Source of the DNA: CAZLRH01 sp964562015
Lineage (GTDB): Bacteria; Verrucomicrobiota; Verrucomicrobiia; Opitutales; JABDGR01
NCBI GenBank assembly: GCA_964562015.1
Contig: CAZLRH010000002.1
Span: 62,001 to 126,000, forward strand
Direction of reading: 5' to 3'
Length of the DNA stretch: 64,000 nt
Numbering within the stretch: position 1 is the stretch's first letter; each line of letters begins with the position of its first letter. The notes under the pieces were generated by a model. It did no database searches and was not told the origin of the DNA. It worked only from the letters and a program-made list of their open reading frames with translations. Position numbers and translations under genes: made by a program. Positions 49,852 through 59,284 of the stretch are shown piece by piece.

Positions 49852-51087
49852 TCAAGGGGTGGGTTTGGCGGTGGAAGGCGGGGTGGAGGAAGCGGGCGCG
49901 GCGGGTGCCATTGGATAACCCTGCCAGAGCCATTCGAGGGCTTCGGGCAGAGTCTGCGCCTTCACATTGCGATCGGTGTGACCGGCGTTGAGGGCAAAAA
50001 CCAACTGATAGTGGTAGCCCTTGGCGGCCAGGACCTTGGCCATGTTCCAGTTGGCGACCACCCAGTCATGCATATTATCAAGCATCACATTGGGATTGTA
50101 ATTATCTGCATCGCCGACTTCGAGCCAGATGCGCAGGGGCTTCGCCGGGCTATTCGGGATGAGGCTTTCATGGAACGCCCAGGCGCCGTGGGGCATCGCC
50201 GGGGTGAACGGCCATTGCTGGTTGACGTAGGTGCCGGAGTAAGTGAGCACGCGGTGGTAAAGTTCGGGGTGATACCAGGCCATGATCAGGGCGCAGGAGC
50301 CGCCGGAGCTGCCGCCCATCGTCGCCCGGCCCTCCGGGTCCTTGGTCAATTTCACGTTGTATTTGCTTTCAACCAGCGGCAGCACCTCTTTTTCCACGAA
50401 CTCCGCATAGACGCCCGACATCGTGTCATATTCCAGCCCGCGCTCGCTGCCCTGCGCATCGCTATCGCGGCGGCCGCCGTGCGCGATGGAAATGCCAATC
50501 ATCACGGGAATCTTGTGCTCCGCGATGAGGTTGTTCAGCACGGTGAACAAGCCGGTGTCCACGCCGTCCGCTCCCACGATAAAAGGCACCGTCGTACCCG
50601 GAACGTATTGCTTCGGCACAAAGACGCCCACCTCGCGCGTGTAGGGCGCGGGGCGCGAAGTCGGCACGATGACGGTATAGGGATTATTCGGGTCCACTGT
50701 ACCGAGGCCGGCCGGGCCCGCATCCCGATCGATGCCGGGATAAATTTTGCTGTCGGTCGAATTCATGGTGAATCGGAACACTTCCCCTTGCGGCACGCCG
50801 GGTTGCACCATGGTTTCCGGCGCCGGAGTATAATTCGGTCCAATGATGAAATTCCCGTCCTTGTTCACCGGAGGATTGATGGCGCCGAGGTCACTAACAC
50901 GAGTCATCGCCGGAGCGCCAGGGGCGTCGGGGGCGCGGGTCGGGTTGCGCGGGCGGGCGGGCGCTGCGGTGGTGCCCGCAGCAGGGGTGGCGACGGCCGG
51001 CGCAGGCGCGTCAGCCGCCGCAAAAACCGTCATTGCGGGCAAGCAAAGTCCCGAGAGGAGAAGGGTACTGAAAATTTTTATTTTCAT
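49852..51087 (-). CDS. CE1-type esterase, tandem paralogue A
   Basis: This 411-residue protein has a signal peptide ending TVFAAAD and a Pro/Ala/Thr spacer of about 30 residues. The E-set-like portion (GEVFRFTMNSTDSKIYPGI) is followed by an esterase core with VGVFVPKQYVPGTTVPFIVGADG, ERGLEYDTMSGVYAEFVEKEVLPLVESKY, the nucleophile in TMGGSSGGSCAL, and a C-terminal LVFALNAGHTDRNV holding the catalytic His. It is highly similar to the product of the next gene upstream (51144-52367), including long identical runs, so the pair arose by tandem duplication. The family removes acyl or feruloyl groups from polysaccharides. Confidence 0.85.
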   Translation of the reverse strand: MKIKIFSTLLLSGLCLPAMTVFAAADAPAPAVATPAAGTTAAPARPRNPTRAPDAPGAPAMTRVSDLGAINPPVNKDGNFIIGPNYTPAPETMVQPGVPQGEVFRFTMNSTDSKIYPGIDRDAGPAGLGTVDPNNPYTVIVPTSRPAPYTREVGVFVPKQYVPGTTVPFIVGADGVDTGLFTVLNNLIAEHKIPVMIGISIAHGGRRDSDAQGSERGLEYDTMSGVYAEFVEKEVLPLVESKYNVKLTKDPEGRATMGGSSGGSCALIMAWYHPELYHRVLTYSGTYVNQQWPFTPAMPHGAWAFHESLIPNSPAKPLRIWLEVGDADNYNPNVMLDNMHDWVVANWNMAKVLAAKGYHYQLVFALNAGHTDRNVKAQTLPEALEWLWQGYPMAPAAPASSTPPSTAKPTP

Positions 51088-51143
51088 CGTGGATTTAATT
51101 TTTACCGCACCGGGTAAACCGGAAAATTTTTTGCACCCGTTGC

Positions 51144-52367
51144 TTAAGGCGCGGGATGATAGCCCTGCCAGAGCCATTCGAGAGCTTCGGGCAAAGTCTG
51201 GCCTTTGGCCGCGCCGTCACCGTGGCCGGCGTTGAGGGCAAAGACCAATTGGTAGTGATAGCCCTTGGCGGCGAGCACCTTGGCCATGTTCCAATTGGCG
51301 ATGACCCAGTCGTGCATGTCATCGCGCATGACGTTGGGATTGAGCAAGTCGCGGTCGCCGACTTCGAGCCAGGCGCGGATGGGTTTCACCGGACTTTCCG
51401 CGATGAGCTTTTCGTGATAGGCCCAGGCGCCGTGCGGCATCTCCGCAGTGAACGGCCATTGCTGGTTCACGTAAGTGCCGGAGTAAGTGAGCACGCGATG
51501 GTAAAGCTCCGGATGGTACCACGCCATCGTAAAGGCGGCGACACCCCCGGAACTGGTGCCCGCCGTCGCGCGGCCTTCGGGGTCCTTGGTCAATTTCACG
51601 TTGTATTTGCTTTCGACGAGGGGCAGCACTTCCTTTTCGACAAATTCGGCGTAGAGGCCCGACATGGTGTCGTATTCAAGTCCGCGTTCGCTGCCCTGGG
51701 CGTCGCCGCCGCCATTGGCGATCATGATGGCGATCATCGCGGGCACCCGATGCTGGGCGATCAAGTTGTCGAGCACCGTGGTCAAATTGGGCTCGCCGCC
51801 GTCCTGCACCACGATGAAGGGCGCGGCAGTGCCCGGCACATATTGCTGCGGCACGTAAACCTGGACGCGACGGGTCCACGGCGCCGGATGCGAGGTGGGC
51901 ACCAACAACGTGTAGCGGTTGTCCGGATCCACCACGCCCAGCGTGCCATTGTCACGGGTGATGCCGGGATAAATTTTGCTGTCGGCAGAACTCATCGTAA
52001 AGGTGGACACGTTGCCCTGCGGCACGCCCGGCTGCGGGTAGGTGTCCGGGGCGCGGACGTAGTCGGGGCCGACGATAAAATTGCCGTCCTTATTCGCGGG
52101 CGGATTGGCCGAACCGGCGGTGAGCAGCGCCAGCGTCGGATTATTTTTGAAAAAATCCGCCAGGGCCGGGTCGTTTTTCACCAAAAGTTTCTGGAACGCC
52201 GTGTTGAGCACGGCAACATCCGCGGCACTCGGGTTCAGGACCGTGAACGGCGGGGCGCCCGGAGCGTCCGGGGCCCGGGTGGGCACGCCGCCCGCGGCTG
52301 CGAAGGCCGAGTGGACGCCCGCCAGCAGGCCGAGCAAAACGAAACCAAAGGTCAACGGGGTTTTCAT
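51144..52367 (-). CDS. CE1-type esterase, tandem paralogue B
   Basis: This 407-residue protein is the upstream twin of the one at 49852. It shares ERGLEYDTMSGLYAEFVEKE, WYHPELYHRVLTYSGTYVNQ and the LVFALNAGH end. The nucleophile motif is TAGTSSGG rather than TMGGSSGG. Its N-terminal region has an extra helix of about 45 residues (AADVAVLNTAFQKLLVKNDPALADFF) that the twin lacks, so the copies have diverged at the front. The ATG at 52367 is chosen over a TTG six bases upstream. The gap to the twin is 56 bases. It may differ from its twin in acyl-chain preference. Confidence 0.85.
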   Translation of the reverse strand: MKTPLTFGFVLLGLLAGVHSAFAAAGGVPTRAPDAPGAPPFTVLNPSAADVAVLNTAFQKLLVKNDPALADFFKNNPTLALLTAGSANPPANKDGNFIVGPDYVRAPDTYPQPGVPQGNVSTFTMSSADSKIYPGITRDNGTLGVVDPDNRYTLLVPTSHPAPWTRRVQVYVPQQYVPGTAAPFIVVQDGGEPNLTTVLDNLIAQHRVPAMIAIMIANGGGDAQGSERGLEYDTMSGLYAEFVEKEVLPLVESKYNVKLTKDPEGRATAGTSSGGVAAFTMAWYHPELYHRVLTYSGTYVNQQWPFTAEMPHGAWAYHEKLIAESPVKPIRAWLEVGDRDLLNPNVMRDDMHDWVIANWNMAKVLAAKGYHYQLVFALNAGHGDGAAKGQTLPEALEWLWQGYHPAP

Positions 52368-52553
52368 GCGCAATTTCTTTTCAGCCTTCTCCTGAACTGA
52401 TGCGGACGGCCAGCTGGCTGCGCCGGGCGACCTCGTATCCAGACAGGGGCCAATACAATTTAAGGGGTTGGGGAAGCGCTAGACTTACTTCCAGGCGATT
52501 CCCTCCACAAGCAAAAATAGCGCCCCACCCCGCGCGCCCAAGGACGACCGGAA

Positions 52554-53303
52554 CTAGCAAATCCGCATGGTCAGGCCGCCGTCAATCGCCACCGTCTCGC
52601 CCGTGACGTAATCATTCAACACGAGTTCGCGCATGAGGCTCGCCACCTGTTCCGGCGTGCCCTCCCGATGCAAGGGAATGCGGTTGTCCAAATTGTGCTG
52701 CTTGGCCTGCGGAGTCATCGCGCTGTGAAACGCGGTGCGAATGACGCCCGGCGCGACGCAATTCACGCGAATGTTGTCGTCGGCCAGCTCGTAAGCGAGC
52801 GCGCGCGTCATTTGCGGGAGCGCGCCCTTGACGGTCTGGTAGGCGACGTTGGTCTTGATGCCGCGCAGGCCGGCGGCGGAGGAAATCAAAAGAATCACGC
52901 CCTGTTTTTGGGCTTTCATCATGGGCACCACCGCGCGGCATAAGTGAAAAACGGCGTGCACGTGCACCGCAAAGGCGTCCATCCAGGCCTGGGGCGTCAA
53001 TTGGAGGAGTCCGCCATTTACCGCACCGCCCGCGGAGTGAATGAGCACGGAGACGGGACCTAATCCGCGTTCTGTTTCCGCGACACAGCGGGCGGCCTGC
53101 TCGGGCACGCCGACATCCGCGGCAATCAACAAACAGCGCCGGCCGCGCCTTTCAATTTCCTGCTGCGTACCGCGGGCCTCGTCGTCGAGCCGGCGCGCCA
53201 CCAGCGCAATATCCGCGCCGCTGTCGGCGAGCAGGAGGGCCACCGCGCGGCCAATGCCCTTGGTGCCGCCCGTGATGAGGCAGACTTTTTTAGTGAGATC
53301 CAT
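52554..53303 (-). CDS. Short-chain dehydrogenase/reductase
   Basis: This 249-residue classical SDR starts at ATG 53303 with the cofactor motif LITGGTKGIG (residues 10-19). It has the HSAGG variant of NNAG, the catalytic Ser in LLISSAAG, and YQTVK (Tyr-x3-Lys) near residues 155-159, then the VNCVAPGVIRT segment and a C-terminal GETVAIDGGLTM. An acidic residue after the second strand is missing (VARR), which favours NADP. It is similar to FabG-like proteins, but the context suggests a catabolic oxidoreductase. It lies between a DUF1552 gene (28-base gap) and the esterase pair, so it is probably in the same transcript. Confidence 0.88.
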   Translation of the reverse strand: MDLTKKVCLITGGTKGIGRAVALLLADSGADIALVARRLDDEARGTQQEIERRGRRCLLIAADVGVPEQAARCVAETERGLGPVSVLIHSAGGAVNGGLLQLTPQAWMDAFAVHVHAVFHLCRAVVPMMKAQKQGVILLISSAAGLRGIKTNVAYQTVKGALPQMTRALAYELADDNIRVNCVAPGVIRTAFHSAMTPQAKQHNLDNRIPLHREGTPEQVASLMRELVLNDYVTGETVAIDGGLTMRIC

Positions 53304-53331
53304 GAAAGGGTTGTCCCGCAGGCGCAATAAA

Positions 53332-54723
53332 CTAAACCCCTTCGAGGCGCGCGTCGGCGTCGCCAAACTTGTCGAGCTTCACGTTCATGCGATCCATGAG
53401 CGACAGGTAAAAGCTGCAGAGCTTGCGGTTCTGGTCGCCTGCGCGGGTGTAGTCGAGCAACCGGCCGCTTTCGAGCGTGCCACCGAGGTTGCCGGCGGTC
53501 AGCACGGGCACCTTGGAATTGTCGTGGTTGCTGCCGGACCACATGTTGGACATGAACACGAGGCAGGAATTATCGAGCACCGTGCCCTCGCCTTCGGGCA
53601 TCGAGTTGAGCTTGTTGATGAGGTAGGCAAACTGGCTCGTGTAGTACTGGTTGATGCGGAGGAAGCTGTCCTTGGTGTCTTCGTGGCTGGCCAAGTGGTG
53701 CGCCAGTTTCACGTCGAGGAACGGATAAAACAGGCCGGAAATATCGCGGCAAAGGAGCAGCGTGGCGATGCGGGTCTTGTCCGTCTGGAAGCCCAGCGCG
53801 AGAATGTCGCACATCAGGCGCATGTGGTCGCGGATGTCCTCGGGGAGACCGTTGTCCGGGCGCTTCATGGTGATGACCGGCTGGCCCGCGCCCTGGCCGT
53901 TGGCGTCGGCATTGGCCTTCGCGGCGCGCATGGCCTCCGCGCGTTTTTCCACTTCGCGCACGCTGGTCAGGTACTCGTCGAGCTTGGCCTTGTCGGCGGA
54001 ACTGACCTGGCGGCTGAGGGATGAGGCCTGATCCATCACGCGGTCCAGCACGCTTTGGTTGCGCTGGTTGCCGTGGTTGTCAAAAAGAGCGTCAAAAGCC
54101 AGCGACGGGTAAACTTCCATGGGCACCGGGGACGTCGCGCTCGACCACGAAATGTGGGAGCTGTAAGCCATCGAGAAATTCGTCTCGTGATAACCGGTGA
54201 CCGGCTGTTCGCAACCCAACACCATGCTCGGCTGCACGGTCTGCTCGCCGATGCGGTTGGACAACACCTGGTCCATGCTCACGCCGCCGTGCAGTTCCGC
54301 ACCTTTGGTGAGGGGCATGCCGGAGAGGAGGTTGCCCGTCATGCCGGGGTGGATGCCGACGCCCGTGGCCGCCTTATTGAAGAGGCCGGAAATATAGTTA
54401 ATCTTGCTCTTGTACGGCTCGAGCGGCGCGAGGCTTTCGCCCAATTCCGTCAACTGCGTGTAGGTCGCCCCCGAACCCTGCTTGGCCGGATACTGGTTGC
54501 CCGAGGCGTCCTTCGCCCACCAGGTATTCGGATTCACACCGTTGGCCATGAACAACACCGCGAGGCGTTTCGGGATGACGGCCTTGGTGCCGCCCGCCGT
54601 CAACGGTTCGACGCCCCACACCGGCAGCGACTCGAGCCACGGCAGCGCCATGACGACCCCCGCGCCGCGCAGAAACTTCCGGCGGGACAACTGTAAACGA
54701 TTGCGAACGAGGTTGTTGTTCAT
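53332..54723 (-). CDS. DUF1552 secreted protein, module 2
   Basis: This 463-residue protein has a twin-arginine signal (LSRRKFLRGAGVVMALPWLES). The DUF1552 landmarks are the same as in module 1: AVLFMANGVNPNTWW, INYISGLFNKAA, GVSMDQVLSNRIG, KLDEYLTSVREVEKRAE, RLMCDILALGFQTDKTRIATLLL, LAHHLASHE and the C-terminal LSLMDRMNVKLDKFGD. Identity to the module 1 protein is clearly partial, so the pair is an old duplication rather than a recent copy. It follows the DUF1592-family gene after 17 bases and precedes the SDR. Confidence 0.9.
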   Translation of the reverse strand: MNNNLVRNRLQLSRRKFLRGAGVVMALPWLESLPVWGVEPLTAGGTKAVIPKRLAVLFMANGVNPNTWWAKDASGNQYPAKQGSGATYTQLTELGESLAPLEPYKSKINYISGLFNKAATGVGIHPGMTGNLLSGMPLTKGAELHGGVSMDQVLSNRIGEQTVQPSMVLGCEQPVTGYHETNFSMAYSSHISWSSATSPVPMEVYPSLAFDALFDNHGNQRNQSVLDRVMDQASSLSRQVSSADKAKLDEYLTSVREVEKRAEAMRAAKANADANGQGAGQPVITMKRPDNGLPEDIRDHMRLMCDILALGFQTDKTRIATLLLCRDISGLFYPFLDVKLAHHLASHEDTKDSFLRINQYYTSQFAYLINKLNSMPEGEGTVLDNSCLVFMSNMWSGSNHDNSKVPVLTAGNLGGTLESGRLLDYTRAGDQNRKLCSFYLSLMDRMNVKLDKFGDADARLEGV

Positions 54724-54740
54724 GGGGGTCAACCGGGGTT

Positions 54741-57700
54741 TTAATTCTGGGCCACCTGGGCCGGATTGCGTTTGTGCAAAAATTGCGGGCTGGTCACGAT
54801 ACTGTCAATCATTGTGTCGAAATGGTAGCCGGAGGTCGATAATTTATTGCGCATGTCGGCCACCAGCAAGTCGTCCGACGGCACCAGCGTCCGCCCGAGG
54901 GCAAAGGACAGCAATTTGCGGCAAAGGTTTTCCACAAATTCCGCCTGAACCTTGGTATGCAGGTAGTCGCGCAGGCCGCTGACGCCGGTTTCCTCGGTGC
55001 CATCCGGGAAGCCTGCTTTCGTGTCCACCGGGTGACCGCCCAAATCCAAGGCGCGGACTTCACCCACGGGCCCAAAACCCTCGAAGACAAGGCCGAAGGA
55101 GTCAAATTTCTCGTGGCAACTGGCGCACGTCGGGTCTTGGTGGTGGCGGGCCAGGGTCTCGCGCAGGGTCAGCTCGCCGAGCTTCGATTCGTCCGACGGC
55201 AGCAAGGGGACGTTCGGCGGCGGCGCGGGGATGTGCTCGCCGAGCAGCCGGCTGACGACCCAGAAGCCGCGCTTCACGGGGCTGGTGCGCAGGCCCGGCG
55301 CGTTTTTGGTCATGAACACCGCCATCGGCAGCAGCCCGCCGCGCTGGTATTTTTGCGCGTCGTCCACGCGCACCCAGTCGTCCGGCCCGCCCGCCGGTGC
55401 CGGCATGCCGTAGTGTTGCGCGAGCACGGGATTCACAAACGTGTAATTGCCGTAAAGAAAATCGAGCACCGAGCCGTCCTGCTGGATGACATTCTCAAAA
55501 AAGCGGATGGGCTCCTGGAACATGGCTTCGCGCAGGTCGTTGGTGAATTCGGGAAACCGCCCGCGGTCCACGGCGTTGTGCTCTTCGAAGCGGCGGAAAT
55601 CCAGCCAGTTGCCCGCAAATTCGGTGGCCAGCCCGCTGATGCGCGGGTCCTGCTCCATGCGTTTGGCCTGGGCGCGCAGGACGGCCGGCTGGTGCAAATC
55701 GCCCGCGGCGGCGTGGCTCAACAATTCCTGGTCCGGCATCGAGGCCCACAGGAAATAGCTCAACCGGCTGGCCAGCTCGTAATCCGAGAGCGGTTCAATG
55801 CCGGACTTCAGCACCTGATTCGCGGACGCGAGATCGGCGTGGTAGCAAAAATTGGGCGACATCAGCACGCTGACGACCACCGTGCGGATGGCGTCCTCGT
55901 GCTCCACCTGCTGACCGCGCAATTCGTGATAAAACGCCAGCAGGTCGGCCTTTTCCGCCGCCGTCAAGGGCCGGCGGTAGGCACGCTCGGCAAAGGCGAG
56001 CAGGGAATCGAGGTGGCTGGGCTCGGCCGTCTTCTGCGCCTGCTCAAACGCGCGAATGTTCGCATTGATCATCGTGAAGTAATCCCGCACGACTTGCTGG
56101 CCCTCTTCGCTGACGCCGTTACTGGCGGCTTTGGCCAAATAGACCTCCGCGACCTGTTTGATCTTCGCCTCGGTGGTGGCATCGCCATCCTCCGGCCGCA
56201 CGAAATTAAATTCCGGATTCATCATCACGCTGGGCGGCTCGGCGCGCTCAAACCACATGAATTCCTTGAACTGCCGAATGGGCACGTGAGAAACGAAATC
56301 AAGCTCCGCCCAGAGCTTGTCCAACTCCTTCTGCTGCTTATCGTCGAAGAGCAACGCCATCGCCGGCTCATCATCGCGAAAAAAGCCCATCTGGCTGTGG
56401 AAACCCGCCGTCAGCAACCGGTGGCCGCGCAAGTCCGAGGCGATGTTGTTGGGACTTTCAAAGGGACGCCCGCGCTCAGTCACTGCAAAGGCATCCGGGA
56501 ACAGCGCGCAAAATTGCTTGAAGGAATCCTCGTACTGGGCGCGGGCCTCGTCGGTCGCGGGGACGAGCAACGCCGGGTCGGTGGCGCCGTAGCCGGACAT
56601 ATCCAACTGCTGCGCATTGCCCGCGTAATTCATGCGGTTGATGGCATACTGCTTGTCCTTCCACAGCACCATGGATTGCGAGCCGGCCGCTATCGCGCTG
56701 CCACGCACGGGGAAATTCTCGATTTTTTTCGCCACCAGGGGACGCAGGCCTTCGATGAGATCGCGCATGTAGCCGCAGCCTTGGGTCGCCGCCTCGGGCA
56801 CTTTGCCGTCGGCAGGCGGCGGGAGGCTCCGCCACCGCGCTTGCAGGGCTGCCACCGGGCCGACCGCCGGGTCATTGGCGCTCAACATTGTATTAATTTT
56901 GTCGAGGTACTTCGGGCTGAGATTCGCGGACGTCGCGATCTCCGCCAGCGTGGCGTTGGGCTGGCCCAGGGCGGCGCGATTCTGGTAGCGCCACGCGGCG
57001 AGGAAATAATCCGCGTAATCCACCGTCATGCGCCGGAAGTAGTCCACGGTGTCGGCGTTCTTAAGCCCGAACTGCTCGTAAAAATTCACCACGCGATGCA
57101 CGGCGTAATTGTCGCGGTCCGCCTCCGCCACCACGGTGAAGGGCGCGAAGGTCAAGCCCTCGGGTTTGAAAACGATGTGGTCGGCCACGTTTTGCGCGGC
57201 GTCGATGTACTTCTTCACCAGTTCCGGCGACATCGCCAGCGATTCACCCGAGTTGTCGAAACCGGCCTCGTTGGCGGGGTCCACCGGAAATTCCTTGGTC
57301 GGGCGCATGTCCACGCCGGTCAAATCGCGGATGGTGTTGTCGTATTCCGCGTTGCTCAGGCGCCGGGCGAGCACGGGGCCGGGGTCGCCGGCGTTGCGCG
57401 CGGCCTCGAACGCCAGCGCCGTCTGAATCCACGCAATGACGGGCTTGGCCTGCGCCGGCGTCGGGTGCGCCTTGGCCTCGGCGGGCGGCATTTCGGACGC
57501 CTTGAGCCGGTCTAAAATATTGTTCCAGCGGCGGTAGTCCGCCGTGACGGTCGTCAAATTGGAAAACGTGCTCAAGTCCAGCTCGGCTTTGGGCTTGTCG
57601 CCGCTGTGGCAACCCAGGCAATACGTTTGGACGAATGGCTGGACCGTCGAGTGAAAGCGCACGTCCAAATTCGCGGCCATCATGTCGCCCACGGTCGTCG

Positions 57701-57758
57701 CTTGGGCGAACGGCGGTAGCAACAGTGCAAAGGCGAGAATGGCAAGACGTTTGGGCAT
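54741..57758 (-). CDS. DUF1592-family secreted c-type cytochrome protein, module 2
   Basis: This 1005-residue protein has a signal peptide (ending QATTVG) and a first heme site CLGCH near residue 48. The domain order is DUF1587 (LARRLSNAEYDNTIRDLTGVDM), a long middle region without the Ala/Asp-rich insert of module 1, DUF1595 (LAFAERAYRRPLTAAEKADLL), DUF1592 (LASRLSYFLWASMPDQELLSHAA), DUF1588 (KYQRGGLLPMAVFMTKNAPGLRTSPVKRG, with CASCH) and DUF1585 (LLSFALGRTLVPSDDLLV). It is thus a second diheme-type protein. The start at 57758 gives the signal peptide; the frame runs 21 codons further. Confidence 0.9.
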   Translation of the reverse strand: MPKRLAILAFALLLPPFAQATTVGDMMAANLDVRFHSTVQPFVQTYCLGCHSGDKPKAELDLSTFSNLTTVTADYRRWNNILDRLKASEMPPAEAKAHPTPAQAKPVIAWIQTALAFEAARNAGDPGPVLARRLSNAEYDNTIRDLTGVDMRPTKEFPVDPANEAGFDNSGESLAMSPELVKKYIDAAQNVADHIVFKPEGLTFAPFTVVAEADRDNYAVHRVVNFYEQFGLKNADTVDYFRRMTVDYADYFLAAWRYQNRAALGQPNATLAEIATSANLSPKYLDKINTMLSANDPAVGPVAALQARWRSLPPPADGKVPEAATQGCGYMRDLIEGLRPLVAKKIENFPVRGSAIAAGSQSMVLWKDKQYAINRMNYAGNAQQLDMSGYGATDPALLVPATDEARAQYEDSFKQFCALFPDAFAVTERGRPFESPNNIASDLRGHRLLTAGFHSQMGFFRDDEPAMALLFDDKQQKELDKLWAELDFVSHVPIRQFKEFMWFERAEPPSVMMNPEFNFVRPEDGDATTEAKIKQVAEVYLAKAASNGVSEEGQQVVRDYFTMINANIRAFEQAQKTAEPSHLDSLLAFAERAYRRPLTAAEKADLLAFYHELRGQQVEHEDAIRTVVVSVLMSPNFCYHADLASANQVLKSGIEPLSDYELASRLSYFLWASMPDQELLSHAAAGDLHQPAVLRAQAKRMEQDPRISGLATEFAGNWLDFRRFEEHNAVDRGRFPEFTNDLREAMFQEPIRFFENVIQQDGSVLDFLYGNYTFVNPVLAQHYGMPAPAGGPDDWVRVDDAQKYQRGGLLPMAVFMTKNAPGLRTSPVKRGFWVVSRLLGEHIPAPPPNVPLLPSDESKLGELTLRETLARHHQDPTCASCHEKFDSFGLVFEGFGPVGEVRALDLGGHPVDTKAGFPDGTEETGVSGLRDYLHTKVQAEFVENLCRKLLSFALGRTLVPSDDLLVADMRNKLSTSGYHFDTMIDSIVTSPQFLHKRNPAQVAQN

Positions 57759-58068
57759 GGATAGAGGTCGGCGCAGGGGATAAATGGGGGTGACCACGGA
57801 CCGCAGGCGGTCCAAGATCAAGAGGGTATGGCTCAGGACGTTATTCCATACCGAGACGCGCCGGTCGTCAAGCGTAGTGGGGAGGCGGTAACGCCGTAAT
57901 CTGAAACATCGCGTTGCCCTCAGCGCACTGTCGAAATGAAATTAAAATATGAACCAAGCTTAGGGATTGGCATCGTGGCGCAACTGGTGAACATCGCGGA
58001 GCTCACTGATAGAGAGGGGATTGGTCACGCTGTGGCACTTCAAGACACGCCAAGCCATTTATCAGAAA
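57759..58068. other. Intergenic region between the DUF1592 gene and tRNA-Asn
   Basis: Nothing coding is supported in these 310 bases. They hold the short palindrome at 57798-57813 and must contain the promoter of the catabolic operon, but no clear -35/-10 pair is seen. The rest appears featureless. Confidence 0.5.
57798..57813. repeat. Palindrome GGACCGC-AG-GCGGTCC upstream of the DUF1592 gene
   Basis: A perfect 7-bp stem with a 2-base loop lies 40-55 bases before the start codon of the DUF1592 gene. It could be a regulator site or a short REP-type repeat. Confidence 0.45.

Positions 58069-58073
<5 letters not shown>
58053..58073. repeat. Inverted repeat covering the tRNA-Asn 3' end
   Basis: AGCCATTT (58053-58060) and AAATGGCT (58066-58073) form a perfect 8-bp stem with a 5-base loop. 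The right half contains the tRNA discriminator and CCA end, so the transcript would fold its CCA tail into the hairpin. No U-run follows in the tRNA direction. Confidence 0.55.
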
Positions 58074-58143
<70 letters not shown>

Positions 58144-58422
58144 TTGGGTAATGATGCCAGTTGAACCGACATCCGCCAAAAGGGTGAGAAGATGTCTTTT
58201 TGCGCCCCGCTGGCAAGCCAAAAGCCCCGCTTCCGGACAACCTCGCGTTCTCCTTTACCAAAGAGTCGCGCGCCGCGGGACGGGTAAAACCCCATATACC
58301 CTCCGTCCGCCGCCGAGTATCATCCCGCACCTTAAAGAAAAGAGAGCAATGCAACCGGGCAGAGCGCCCGCGTCGCCCAACTCACTGCCCGGCCTGCGTT
58401 CGCCACCATCACTCAAAAATTT

Positions 58423-59103
58423 ATGTTCACGAAAATAACCTGGCCTCGTCCTCTCCGCCTGGCGCTCGCCCTTCTTTCCAGCCTCGCCTTGGGGGCCGCC
58501 TCGGTGGCCTCGGCAGATGTCATTACCTGGGACTTGAATCCCCAAAGCCTGGAAGCCCCGGCCGGCACGTCCAGCTTTACCTACATGGACAGCGGCTATT
58601 CCATCACCGCCAATGGTTACACGGCCGGAGGGCCCAACGTCCCCTTGGATCTTTATTTCAAGAACCAGGGCTTCGACGAGACCGGGCTCGGTGTCGCCGG
58701 CACGGTCGACAACGAGCTGGACGGCCCCAACCAGCAATTCATCCAGCTCGACCTCACTTCCATTCTGGCGCAAGGCTTCACCAACGGGCAGCTAAAAATC
58801 GGCAGCGTGCAGTCCAGTTCCAACGATCAGTTCAGGTTTTACGGTTCCAACACGGCGGGTGCCCTTGGTACCCAGTTGGGCGGGACTTTTGACAGCTCGG
58901 CCGATCTCCTCTTTCAAAATATCGCGAGCTTTGGAGACTATAATTATGTTTCCGTCACGGCGTTTTCCGGAGACGTGCTGCCGGTCGCCTTTCAAGCGGC
59001 CTCGCCCATTCCCGAGGCCAGCACGTTCGCTTGGGCCCTCGGCTTGGCCGCGGTTTTTCCCGTGGCCGCGCGCTGGCGCCGGAAAGCCAGCGAGAGCCGG
59101 TAG
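58423..59103 (+). CDS. Small PEP-CTERM sorting-signal protein
   Basis: This 226-residue secreted protein has a signal peptide (hydrophobic residues 12-28, then SVASADV). The mature part is beta-rich with Asn/Ser/Gly content: ITWDLNPQSLEAPAGTSSFTY, SITANGYTAGG and NQQFIQLDLTSILAQGF. It ends with a PEP-CTERM variant tag, PIPEASTFAWALGLAAVFPVAARWRRK (hydrophobic helix, then basic). The Pro-Glu-Ala form is an accepted variant. It should be cleaved by an exosortase and released to the surface matrix. The structural domain resembles those of many PEP-CTERM proteins, with no enzymatic motif. Confidence 0.8.
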   Translation: MFTKITWPRPLRLALALLSSLALGAASVASADVITWDLNPQSLEAPAGTSSFTYMDSGYSITANGYTAGGPNVPLDLYFKNQGFDETGLGVAGTVDNELDGPNQQFIQLDLTSILAQGFTNGQLKIGSVQSSSNDQFRFYGSNTAGALGTQLGGTFDSSADLLFQNIASFGDYNYVSVTAFSGDVLPVAFQAASPIPEASTFAWALGLAAVFPVAARWRRKASESR

Positions 59104-59263
59104 TCTGCGGGCCAAGCCACGGCCCTCGGGATTAGTCTCCCGGCCGCTGGTCCGCGCCCCACCCGGGCCGCCAGTTTGGCCATCGTGGGGCCGCCGACAG
59201 AACCGCCGTGGGGGCAGCCCAGCCATTTCAACTTTTGCCAAAAAGGAGTTGCGTTGCCTCTGC

Positions 59264-59281
59264 GTACTAGTGTACTAATAC
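59264..59281 (+). promoter_or_regulatory. GntR/YtrA-type operator overlapping a -10 box at the regulator start
   Basis: GTACTAGTGTACTAATAC is an imperfect palindrome (14 of 18 positions symmetric) ending three bases before the ATG at 59285. TAATAC (59276-59281) can act as a -10 box, with TTGCCT (59254-59259) as -35 at a 16-base spacing. That would place the transcript start within a few bases of the ATG. The GTGTAC/TANTAC motif is like YtrA-type sites. Confidence 0.55.
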
Positions 59282-59284
59282 AAT

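Noticed and set aside
54957..57515. 852-codon plus-strand frame opposite the second DUF1592 gene
   Set aside because: Same reasoning: no signal peptide, no motif, and full overlap with a well-supported gene.
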